64,000 bases of DNA from Meghimatium bilineatum. Lineage: Eukaryota; Mollusca; Gastropoda; Stylommatophora; Philomycidae. Location: the NCBI GenBank assembly GCA_034231615.1, contig CM067298.1, positions 29,580,127 through 29,644,126 of the forward strand. The letters run 5' to 3'. The translations under genes were made by a program, and so were the position numbers. Under the pieces are notes generated by a model. It searched no databases. It saw nothing but the letters and a program-made list of their open reading frames with translations, and had not been told where the DNA came from. Shown piece by piece: positions 55,636 through 64,000 of the stretch (position 1 is the first letter of the stretch; every line of letters begins with the position of its first letter).

Positions 55636-56226
55636 GGACACATACACTACGATTTTCCATTGAAATTCCTGCTTAATTGTAATGTGTGATTATTTCAGTT
55701 TCTATAATTAAAAATTCATCAATTACTGTGGTAAAAAATATTTTTACTCCAATTACTGTATCAAAGGTACCAAATTGTTAGTCATGATTTCCTGAATTCG
55801 TCACCAGCTGATTTGTATTGTTCCCTTTTTTAATTGTTTATTGGTAATCCTAATAGTCCATAGAGTTAAACGACTTTTAGTGCTGTCAACAAGTCACAAA
55901 TATAATCAAAAATAAATTATATAAACATTATCTAGAAATCACATAAATGATAATTTCCTGTAAAACTTAAAAAATAAAAAAATTGCTTTTGCTTAAGCAA
56001 AATATTATTACTACCATGCATGCAGTAGGACTACTTAATTTATGCTATCTTTGGTTTTACTTTTTGTGAATCTAGGAAGTTGCTGCTAAAAATAAGAGTT
56101 CAGAAGAGTTTTCTTAACAAAGCTCTGGTATATGCTGTGTTCAGTGTTATGCTCATTGCCTCTGTTGTCCCACAAAGTCAACATTTTTCAGATCTAGCTC
56201 ATGAATTTTGTCCAATATAGCTCAGT
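55636..56226. other. AT-rich intron sequence
   Basis: No feature recognised. Confidence 0.4.
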
Positions 56227-56310
56227 ATACTTTATATAGGTTCCATTCTAATTGCAGTAGGCCGATACTTTATATAGGTTCCAATCTAATTGCAGTAGGC
56301 CGATACTTTA
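56227..56310. repeat. 38-bp tandem duplication
   Basis: ACTTTATATAGGTTCCAWTC ... GGCCGAT occurs at 56229-56266 and 56267-56304 with one difference, then starts a third time. Confidence 0.92.
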
Positions 56311-56384
56311 TAAATTACAATAAATATTCCCTGTCAAGTAAAGAGCATACTTTGTAGTCTGTAAAATATTTCGTGGAAAGTATT

Positions 56385-56520
56385 TCTTCTTCTTCAGAGT
56401 TCATTTTCAAATTTCCACTGGATCTCTCTTGTAGCAGGACAAGATTCTACTAAATTTCCTGGAAAATGTAGTCCAGAAAATGGAAATGTGTTGTATTGCT
56501 GTTTATTTGTGCCAATATCC
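56385..56520 (-). mobile_element. SINE-G, degraded copy
   Basis: The plus strand shows TTCTTCTTCAGAGTTCATTT and ATGTAGTCCAGAAAATGGAA, which follow the reversed SINE-G tail (TTCTTCTGCRTTCRTTCTCA; ATGTAGTCCGGAGAACGGAA). Diverged and partial. Confidence 0.45.
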
Positions 56521-56819
56521 TATACACATTTGTCTTCCACAGAACGGAAAGTATTTAGAATTGATGGTTTTACATCTTAACTTTAGACCACACTCAGAAA
56601 TTTCATAAGTTGTAGACCTTTAGTTCTAAGTATTTTTTTTGTTACATATTCTCTCAGGAGCTCATCATTTATCTATATAACACCGGTTTTTTTACTTTGG
56701 GGAGAGGATGATTTTGACTGTTAATGCTAACATATATTTTTGTCAATGAAGTTTTAAAATAAAGCCAAATTATGAAATACAGTTGTACTTTCGATGACAA
56801 CAGCTTATGCTGTATAATA

Positions 56820-56979
56820 TTGAAGTTGGATGTGTCCGAGCCACAGATATCCCTGCCAAGCTTTAAACCATGACACATCAAATTCTGGTCTGCAGGACAT
56901 AGTCCTGAGAATGGAATTCATTGTGTCATGATTTACAGCTTGGCAGAGATATCTATCGCTCTGACGCATCCAACTTCAA
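56820..56979. repeat. Inverted pair of SINE-G segments (58-bp arms)
   Basis: Arm 56820-56877 is the reverse complement of arm 56922-56979 at 51 of 58 positions, with a 44-base spacer. Both arms are the same internal SINE-G segment (TTGAAGTTGGATG ... CATGACACA); the right arm belongs to a longer minus-strand copy (56878-57010). A transcript would fold as a long hairpin. Confidence 0.85.
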
Positions 56980-57029
56980 TACAACTTTGGATCACTTTTA
57001 CCTTTTATGAATGGGACTATGGAAACACA

Positions 57030-58160
57030 CATAATAACATACACACATTGATGTTTCAAATTAGAGATCTTTATCAAGAACACATTCACAACAAAATATG
57101 ATGAGTAAGAAAAGCACAATTGACATTAGCGTTCACATCACAGAGCTAAATATAGATATGACCCAGAAAAGTACAAACTGGGTAAGAGGTGAAATAACAT
57201 GAACATAAAATAGACACAACACACCCAAATAATGATGAAACAAAACAAACAGAAAAATGAAGTAACAACAGGATAGCATTCATATGACTGCTGGGCATTG
57301 TTCCCAAAGGCTCACTTACACCAGATTGATAGGCCTATATATCTTTTTCTTCTGCATTCATTCTCAAACTCCTGCAGATTAGCAGGATGTAGTCCGGAGA
57401 ACGGAATGCGTTGTATCATGGTTTACAGCATTGCTACGATATCTGTGCCTTTCGGCCTGACACATCCGACTTCAGCATGGCTTTGGGTCACTGACCCTAT
57501 ATGGGATGGGACAGCCAACTCCATCCCATAACTTCCTTAGTCGCCTTTTACGACATGCTTGATAGGTAAACAGTGTTGCTATTCTTTGCTCCCCTTTCAG
57601 GCCCCGGCAACACACAGGTGAGGCCTATATATGACGGTTCTCAAGCGTGTGTAGGGTCTGTTCATTTGAGAAACACTGCTTAATGGCCGCCACTTTAATA
57701 TCATTGGCACCCTGATGGCCCATGCGATTGAAGTGGTTATCAACAGGTGTACCAGTCTGGTTTTTTTTTTGTTTTGTTCAGATGTTCACAGATCAGTCTG
57801 CTATCCTCTTTCTAGTTTCATCTATGTATGATGACATGGTGCAATGCTTGAAGATGATGGTATTGATGATGTTGCATGACACACATGAATTTTTCTTCAA
57901 TGGTGAAGGTGGCTTTGGTGAATGTGACAGACCGCTTGTGTGTAACATAGTCACAGGTGTAGCATTTACTACCTTTGCAGCTGATGGTGAAAAATAATTA
58001 TAAACATCAGGTTTGAGATGACTCCAAATTAATATATCCTTGAGGTTCATATCAAGCTTGTAAGCAGCCAGATGGGGGGGGGGGTCCACTGAACCCATCA
58101 CACACTTTGGGATTCGACAAGAAGAGAGGTTAAAGTTAGCATTCAAGTGACGGCCATTAA
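57030..58160 (-). mobile_element. Penelope-like element B fragment (C-terminus and 3' region), carrying a SINE-G
   Basis: A fossil. The minus strand from about 58150 reads H-L-A-A-Y-K-L-D-M-N-L-K-D-I-L-I-W-S-H-L, then H-T-S-G-L-S-H-S-P-K and C-N-I-I-N-T-I-I-F-K-H-C, the linker and GIY-YIG start of a PLE. The copy continues through F-N-R-M-G-H-Q-G-A-N-D-I to the 3' region, with a hammerhead-like remnant at 57047-57081. Distinct in sequence from PLE-A. Truncated and broken. Confidence 0.7.
57343..57620 (-). mobile_element. SINE-G, full-length copy nested in PLE-B
   Basis: The 278-base element lies between a 12-base target duplication AGGCCTATATAT (57331-57342 and 57621-57632). Very similar to 16929-17204. 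It cuts the coding remnant of PLE-B near its GIY-YIG end, so the SINE is younger than the PLE. Confidence 0.93.
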
Positions 58161-58192
58161 ATCAGACCAGACCCAACACGCTTGATAACCAT

Positions 58193-58195
<3 letters not shown>

Positions 58196-58261
<66 letters not shown>
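58196..58261. repeat. (TA)n microsatellite, about 33 units
   Basis: Uninterrupted TA run between the minus-strand PLE-B and the plus-strand PLE-B 3' end. Confidence 0.95.
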
Positions 58262-58263
<2 letters not shown>

Positions 58264-58309
58264 ATTTAGCACAATTCAGCCTTTTTGGGATCAATGCGCA
58301 TTAGTCCTA

Positions 58310-58566
58310 CAAATTATATCCTGTTGTTCCTTAATTTTTCAGTTTTGTTTCAGTTTTTATTTGGATGATTTTTATCTATTTTCGGTGTATTTTGATTCAC
58401 CTCTGACCCTCTAGTTTTTACTCTTCTGGGCTATATCTATATTTATATTTGCCATGTGGACATCAATAGTGCCATTCTTACTCATCATATTTTATTGGGA
58501 ATGTGATCTTGTTAAAGGTCTTTTGGTCGAACGTCAATTTTGTGTTATGTTATATGTGTTTCCATG
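58310..58566 (+). mobile_element. Penelope-like element B, 3' region in opposite orientation
   Basis: A fossil. It aligns with the reverse of 57040-57290: TATCCTGTTGTT, then TTTATTTGGATGATTTTTAT-like, CACCTCTGACCC, CTGGGCTATATCTATATTTA, TTCTTACTCATCATATTTTA and a hammerhead-like remnant at 58506-58535. No coding sequence remains. Confidence 0.65.
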
Positions 58567-58760
58567 CATGCGGTTGTGTCTGTGGGTCTCACCAATGTCC
58601 CACTAGGCAAACCACCCATGAAACAGAAAACCTTAGTAGATGACATGCTGTTATATTGTGGCTCTTTTATGGAAGCTTTGTAGCATATCATCTATACAAT
58701 TATGGACCCCCTCTAAGAAGAAGGCTCTTTCAATAGACATTGCACTAAGCCGAAAGCTAA
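58567..58760 (-). mobile_element. Fragment of element M (right part)
   Basis: The reverse complement of 54600-54750 with differences: GTCTGTGGGTCTCACCAATG, GTAGATGACATG, TCATCTATACAATTATG and TCTAAGAAGAAGGC blocks follow in the same order. Confidence 0.65.
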
Positions 58761-58934
58761 AGTCTCCTGGGTATGAAAGAATGCTCAGAAAAACTACTTC
58801 ACATAGGGCACCCACACTGCTAATCACACACAATTCCTGGGGTTCTCAAATAAACAACATGTGTTTCCAGTGCTCAGAAAAACTTCATTACCCTGTTCCA
58901 AGTTTTGCTTGTTGGATTTTAGTTCTGCCGGAGT

Positions 58935-59060
58935 GAGTACATATTATGAATGGGACAGCAGACCCCATATCCAAAACTCCTTAGTCCTCTCTTTCAACAT
59001 ACATGATAGGTCACAGTGTTCTTACTCTTTACTCTTATTGTGGGCTTCAACAATACATGG
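58935..59060 (-). mobile_element. SINE-G fragment
   Basis: AACTCCTTAGTCCTCTCTTT, then ACATGATAGGTCACAGTGTT and TGTGGGCTTCAACAATACAT, follow the head half of SINE-G read backwards. Diverged. Confidence 0.5.
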
Positions 59061-59453
59061 TTTATCATGTACACATGTACCTATTCTGAATTTAATGTCA
59101 TCATTTCATAGACAGTTTAGCCTGGTGACAACACAAGAGTTTATCAAGCATTTAATTTCAAGTTATCAAGCATTTAATTTCACAGTATCAGCTGCTTTTT
59201 TCTTTAATGTATAGTTGACAAGGACTAAGTTTTGGCACTAGTAGCATAATGTAGAAAAACTTAATCTTTCAGTGTACACGTAAGGGTGACATGTTGGTAG
59301 GTTATGTCATTTGCTTTTGACATGTTTCAATTTCTGTATCCAATTATCAGCTCTTTGTTGAAATAAAAATTTTATGAAAAACTAAAAATTTGAAATGACT
59401 GGTAGACCTATACATTTAACTAATTAATCTCCATTTTTATTTTAAATAAATAG

Positions 59454-59680
59454 AACAGTTGTGGTGACTTTGATGCCATCAAGAGTAGAAACAACGAAAG
59501 ATTGAACATTACTTTCAGAAATTACAATAATAATTCAAAATTGTCACCTGCGGAAACTCTAAATGTGGACACAGAAATTTATGAAGATATTGATTCTCAT
59601 GAAGTAGATACTACAATGATCACACAACCTAGCACTGTGAAGCCACCTCCTGATTGCTTACCTTCATTTATAACCAACAG
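59454..59680 (+). CDS. Sodium channel exon: distal II-III linker, just before domain III
   Basis: The acceptor is AAATAG ending at 59453, with a T-rich tract some 15 bases upstream, and the donor is GTATAC at 59681. The exon begins in phase 0 and ends in phase 2. It encodes about 75 residues: N-S-C-G-D-F-D-A-I, an Asn-rich stretch, an acidic block E-I-Y-E-D-I-D-S-H-E-V-D and V-K-P-P-P-D-C-L-P-S-F. A P-x-D-C-x-P motif closes the II-III linker of Nav channels just before the domain III S1 region (usually D-C-F-P or D-C-C-P), which places this exon. The next exon should begin domain III; none was seen in the remaining 4.3 kb. Confidence 0.85.
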
Positions 59681-59776
59681 GTATACATATTTCTTAAGTG
59701 TTCCATTACATTTCTTAAACACTAGGAAATAATGTTGTTTCGCTTAGCAGCTACTCTGTTACGTTGTATTGTATAG

Positions 59777-61195
59777 GTACTAGGGGTAGCAATACCTGAC
59801 CCTTATACCAAAATCGGTATTTTCAATATTGAAGTTTACGAGTACTGAGATCCTGATATTTTCAATATTTGAAGAAGCTTTGATCGAGATTATAGGTGAT
59901 GATTTATCAATGAAATAATAACTTTCAAGAAACAAATCACATTTTAATGTTTACTAAGCTTTTAACAATAACACAAATGTCTAACTTCAAACTTTAATCA
60001 AACAAACAAAATAGTAAACTTTTAATTTTAATAGTTTTATTAATCAAATATTACAATAATTTGTGGTTTTTCTTAATCTTTGGTCAAATTTAAAAAATAA
60101 GATCATAAAAATGACATGTCTAATAATATAATTTTGAGTGCAAATGGTTATAAATGTAACTTGATGATGAGAACACCCACTCAGAACCCAAATTTAGGTT
60201 GATATTTTTCAAGGTCGTTCGGATATGTGGCGAAGTGGTACAGAGCACATCTGTGATAGCCAAGGTGCTGAGGTTGATCCCCGCCACAGGCAAGTGTGCA
60301 CCCGGACCGTTCAGAAAGCAGTGGCAAACTACTGAACGTATTTATATTGCCTAGAAAATCACCACAGCCAACAAATGCTGGGTTGATAGCTACGTCCTAA
60401 ATAGGATATGCTACCAATTTTAATTTTTTTTCAAGGTTCACCATCTCTTTCTATCAACAATGAACAAAAATATATATATTTATTTTAATTGCATTGATTT
60501 TACATGTACAACTTCGAAAAAAAAATTTCATTTTCATTTTGAAAATTTTTTAAATTTTCATTTAAACATCTGGCTAGGTAGAGTACATAAACTCTGGGCC
60601 ATTCATCATGTGACATAATAGCTCGAGTATTATATCTCAAAAACAAAATCAATTATGAAGTGAATTCTTAATATTTTTGTCACAAAATAGAAGTAATATT
60701 TTCTGTCTTAAACTTAAGGGATTTGATTATAAAAATATAGATTTAGTTATAGTTTGCAGTATGTAGATACTTTGGCGTAAATAAAGGAAATCAAATAATC
60801 AAACGTTTTTTTTTTATAATCATGTACATTCACGCCGTGGCTCACGTCACTCGATACTTACATACTACACACACACGATATAAAATAAAACTAATCACAA
60901 TGCATGTTTTTTTACAAATTAATCACAAAACACAGATCTAGTCCGTCTGTCGTGTCTCAACAAGGGACACATGGTGTGAGGGTGTTTGCGCATCACATAA
61001 ATTATTGGCATGTTTTGCTTTAAATATGGTGTGAAAAATTACCATTGTAACCTAAGAAAAGCAAATTATATTTTGGAAAATGAAATATCGAAAATTCTAG
61101 GTTTCATAAATTCAGTCCAGGTATTTTGAAGCATCCATTTTTAGTCTGATATTTTCAAGAGCCGGGATTCCGGTTTGCGACCCCTAATATCTATC
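59777..61195. mobile_element. hAT-like non-autonomous element carrying SINE-T
   Basis: The left end TAGGGGTAGCAATACCTGAC and the right end (complement) TAGGGGTCGCAAACCGGAAT form imperfect inverted repeats of the AGGGGT-x-G-C-x-A type used by hAT elements; both ends then run into AAAATCGGTATTTTC / GAAAATATCAG-like sequence. About 1.2 kb without the SINE. No transposase frame. An 8-base duplication was not convincingly seen. The right-hand two thirds are duplicated at 62642 onward. Confidence 0.5.
60216..60426 (+). mobile_element. SINE-T: tRNA-derived SINE, full length
   Basis: It has RNA polymerase III boxes of a tRNA: A box TGGCGAAGTGGT (60228-60239) and B box GGTTGATCCCC (60272-60282), about 32 bases apart. 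An unrelated body follows with TTTATATTGCCTAGAAAATC and a short T-rich tail. An 11-base target duplication TTTTTCAAGGT lies at 60205-60215 and 60427-60437. A diverged 3' fragment of the same family is at 3075-3195. Confidence 0.88.
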
Positions 61196-61197
61196 TG

Positions 61198-61240
61198 TTC
61201 TATATATCTATCTATCTATTTATATCTATCTTTCTATATT
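61198..61240. repeat. (TATC)n-like microsatellite
   Basis: Imperfect TATC/TATT units just outside the hAT-like right end; repeated at 63405-63447 in the duplicate. Confidence 0.8.
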
Positions 61241-61244
61241 CTTC

Positions 61245-61760
61245 AGCACCGAAAACGGTGCATAGGGCAGAAACCAGAACTCTCTAGTTTGAGAAATGCG
61301 ATGCTGCTGTGTGTAATTCTTGTATGTTGTTGAGATCCATAATCATACCCTCTGTGATGGTTGTTCTGCGAAGAATCTCTCTTGGTCTTCCTCTTTTTCT
61401 TTTGCCATCTGGTACCCGTTTTAAGACTTGTAGTGACAGTCTGTTTTCATTCATTTTAAGTACATGTCCGATATAAGCCCATCATTTTCTTCTTGTTGTT
61501 GTAGAAACATATTGCTATTTGGTGTCTTCTCTTATTTGCATGTTTGACTTGAATTCTTCCCAACCAATAGTCTTCTAAGACATTTGTTTTCAAATAAATT
61601 CAATATCTTCTCCAGTGCCTTTGTCTTTTTTCAACTTTCGCAACTATATGTCAACACAGATATCACATTAGAGTTGAACAGTCGTAGTTTTGTATGTTTA
61701 TTGATTGTTTTTTATTTCCAGATGTTTATTTACCCCTAATAGGCACTCAGAAAATATCAT
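61245..61760 (-). mobile_element. LINE-V C-terminal fragment
   Basis: The minus strand reads, with a frame change, [23 protein letters not shown] and E-Q-P-S-Q-R-V, the basic C-terminus of a LINE ORF2, preceded by thumb-like sequence. A second identical copy lies at 63452-63967. Related to 4485-4808 and 7850-8110. Confidence 0.6.
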
Positions 61761-61989
61761 ACAATTAATTATCTCACCTCATTCCTACAATTTAAAGACT
61801 AATATTGTGTTCACAGTGGACTAGAGTAAATCCTGGAAATAGTGAACTGTTTATGTAGAGTTCATTGATGAATCAACTACAGGACAGTCTTGCTTGTAGT
61901 ATAAAACTGATTCTCAACCGACAAAAAATGTTTTTTGGGATAATTTTTCTGGTATGGCCCCCAGGGTAACTTAAAAATAAATTCTAACT

Positions 61990-62365
61990 TTTCTTTATAG
62001 ATTTTTTGTCATATGATGTATTCTCCCCCGAATGTTGTCTTCCCAGTGAACTCCGCTCTGTCTTGGGCCATGCGACTTGCATTTCCCAAAGATGTAATCA
62101 TGTTATCTTTAATGTTGTCAGTCCATCATCTTACGGGTCTACACGTTCTCCTTTGCCCAGGTGCTCTGCCCTCCATTATTTGTCTTTCTAAACAGTTATT
62201 TCTCTTTATATGACCAAACAGGTGTAATTTTCTTTTGCTATTGTGTTTAGTAACCAACACTCTGGCATCTTCAATGTGGTTTATATCTGTTTCGCTTTTT
62301 CTCCTTCCATGATATTCTAAGCATCTTTCTGTAGCATTTCATCTCAAAGATGTTGATTTTCTTTG
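61990..62365 (-). mobile_element. LINE-Z-related 3' end
   Basis: The minus strand reads E-M-K-C-Y-R-K-M-L-R-I-S-W, H-I-K-R-N-N-C-L-E-R-Q-I-M-E-G-R-A-P-G and A-S-R-M-A-Q-D-R-A-E-F. It aligns with 18795-19095 on the other strand. Frame breaks present. Confidence 0.7.
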
Positions 62366-62641
62366 CTGCTTCTTCGTCTTTCATTCACTTGAAACATGTC
62401 TATATGTCTGCCTCAGCGTTTCATGTTTAGAACACTCTTGAAGTATATGTTTGGCACTCTGTGCTGCATGTACACATAGCAGTGTTGCCAATCTTGAACT
62501 TTGTATACATCTGACTGCGGAGTCGGTTGTGTCCTGTTCTGAGACGTAGAATTATAACTTGTTCTGATCTGTTCATAATGTGATAGTCATCTTGTGTTGG
62601 TGTTTGTGGCTTTCTTATTGACTTGATCATCTGTTTTTTCT
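62366..62641 (-). mobile_element. I-A LINE 3' fragment, cut by the duplication join
   Basis: The minus strand reads S-I-R-K-P-Q-T-P-T-Q-D-D-Y-H-I-M-N-R, the L-R-T-G-H-N-R-L block and K-I-G-N-T-A-M-C-T-C, then an internal deletion before the tail (CTTCTTCGTCTTTC at 62372). Its 5' side stops at 62641 exactly where the second copy of the 2.2-kb duplication starts. Confidence 0.85.
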
Positions 62642-64000
62642 GGTTCACCATCTCTTTCTATCAACAATGAACAAAAATATATATATTTATTTTAATTGCA
62701 TTGATTTTACATGTACAACTTCGAAAAAAAAATTTCATTTTCATTTTGAAAATTTTTTAAATTTTCATTTAAACATCTGGCTAGGTAGAGTACATAAACT
62801 CTGGGCCATTCATCATGTGACATAATAGCTCGAGTATTATATCTCAAAAACAAAATCAATTATGAAGTGAATTCTTAATATTTTTGTCACAAAATAGAAG
62901 TAATATTTTCTGTCTTAAACTTAAGGGATTTGATTATAAAAATATAGATTTAGTTATAGTTTGCAGTATGTAGATACTTTGGCGTAAATAAAGGAAATCA
63001 AATAATCAAACGTTTTTTTTTTATAATCATGTACATTCACGCCGTGGCTCACGTCACTCGATACTTACATACTACACACACACGATATAAAATAAAACTA
63101 ATCACAATGCATGTTTTTTTACAAATTAATCACAAAACACAGATCTAGTCCGTCTGTCGTGTCTCAACAAGGGACACATGGTGTGAGGGTGTTTGCGCAT
63201 CACATAAATTATTGGCATGTTTTGCTTTAAATATGGTGTGAAAAATTACCATTGTAACCTAAGAAAAGCAAATTATATTTTGGAAAATGAAATATCGAAA
63301 ATTCTAGGTTTCATAAATTCAGTCCAGGTATTTTGAAGCATCCATTTTTAGTCTGATATTTTCAAGAGCCGGGATTCCGGTTTGCGACCCCTAATATCTA
63401 TCTGTTCTATATATCTATCTATCTATTTATATCTATCTTTCTATATTCTTCAGCACCGAAAACGGTGCATAGGGCAGAAACCAGAACTCTCTAGTTTGAG
63501 AAATGCGATGCTGCTGTGTGTAATTCTTGTATGTTGTTGAGATCCATAATCATACCCTCTGTGATGGTTGTTCTGCGAAGAATCTCTCTTGGTCTTCCTC
63601 TTTTTCTTTTGCCATCTGGTACCCGTTTTAAGACTTGTAGTGACAGTCTGTTTTCATTCATTTTAAGTACATGTCCGATATAAGCCCATCATTTTCTTCT
63701 TGTTGTTGTAGAAACATATTGCTATTTGGTGTCTTCTCTTATTTGCATGTTTGACTTGAATTCTTCCCAACCAATAGTCTTCTAAGACATTTGTTTTCAA
63801 ATAAATTCAATATCTTCTCCAGTGCCTTTGTCTTTTTTCAACTTTCGCAACTATATGTCAACACAGATATCACATTAGAGTTGAACAGTCGTAGTTTTGT
63901 ATGTTTATTGATTGTTTTTTATTTCCAGATGTTTATTTACCCCTAATAGGCACTCAGAAAATATCATACAATTAATTATCTCACCTCATTCCTACAATTT

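Larger units (their letters stand above)
60435..64000. repeat. Direct tandem duplication, period 2,207 bp, second copy cut by the window edge
   Basis: 62642-64000 repeats 60435-61793 at a constant offset of 2,207 with no gap; every block compared by eye, including homopolymer runs such as the ten-base T run (60805 and 63012), is identical. The unit 60435-62641 holds the right end of the hAT-like element, a TATC tract, LINE-V, LINE-Z and an I-A fragment. The join at 62641/62642 is TTTTTTCTG/GTTCACC. Confidence 0.95.

Noticed and set aside
57722-57997. 91-codon plus-strand frame
   Set aside because: Antisense to the PLE-B C-terminal remnant.
60216-60300. A functional tRNA gene
   Set aside because: A and B boxes are present, but there is no acceptor stem or cloverleaf; the body and target duplication show a SINE.
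59681-64000. A domain III exon after the last visible one
   Set aside because: All frames were scanned for domain III S1-S4 wording; only LINE, SINE and hAT-like sequence was found.

Overview
This is an AT-rich, intron-dominated animal genomic window. One host gene is visible: a voltage-gated sodium channel alpha subunit on the + strand. Seven exons (3534-59680, 1,285 coding bases in all) encode all of homology domain II (S1 to S6 with the pore loop) and most of the cytoplasmic II-III linker. All six introns have GT-AG ends and every exon-exon phase agrees. Domain I lies upstream and domain III downstream, outside the window. The S4-S5 and pore wording ([31 protein letters not shown]) fits the invertebrate Nav2 type (DSC1/BSC1-like) better than Nav1/para; this rests on remembered family sequence. 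The large introns (4.3 to 15.7 kb) and the LINE set suggest a lophotrochozoan, most likely a mollusc, but nothing here proves the species.

The rest of the window is mostly mobile DNA in the introns. The main non-LTR families are: I-A, an I/Nimb-like LINE with an RNase H domain and a (GAA)n tail (seven copies: one nearly full length at 26.3-30.7 kb, one 3-kb copy with an intact YADD box at 48.4-51.5 kb); I-B, a second RNase H LINE (20.5, 33.1 and 41.4 kb); LINE-X, whose protein ends in a C2H2 finger (11.9-16.3, 24.7 and 35.8 kb); RTE-type copies; and several 5'-truncated 3' ends (families W, V, Y, Z). Non-autonomous elements include a ~278-bp GAA-tailed SINE (SINE-G), a tRNA-derived SINE (SINE-T) and a ~1.2-kb GAA-tailed element without RT ('R', two copies). 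Penelope-like elements (PLEs) with GIY-YIG remnants and hammerhead-like motifs occur near 40-45 kb and 57-58.5 kb. DNA transposons comprise four elements bounded by TTAA (piggyBac-like), a Tc1-like half element, a hAT-like element and a 614-bp element (M) with a 14-bp target-site duplication.

Layout: 0-3.5 kb, upstream intron with SINE/LINE debris; 3.5-10.1 kb, exon 1 then Tc1-like and piggyBac-like elements; 10.1-19.3 kb, exon 2 then a LINE-X holding three other retroelements, an RTE with a SINE inside it, and exon 3; 19.3-32.3 kb, exon 4, a piggyBac-like element split by LINE-X, a near-complete I-A, and exon 5; 32.3-43.8 kb, I-B, RTE split by I-A, PLE, I-B, exon 6; 43.8-59.7 kb, PLE, R, I-A, DNA elements, a second PLE, exon 7; 59.7-64 kb, a hAT-like element and the start of a direct duplication with period 2,207 bp, in which the 1,359 bp present from the second copy align without a gap and look identical.

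No rRNA, free-standing tRNA, CRISPR or prokaryotic operon structure was seen. No LTR retrotransposon or Polinton was recognised.
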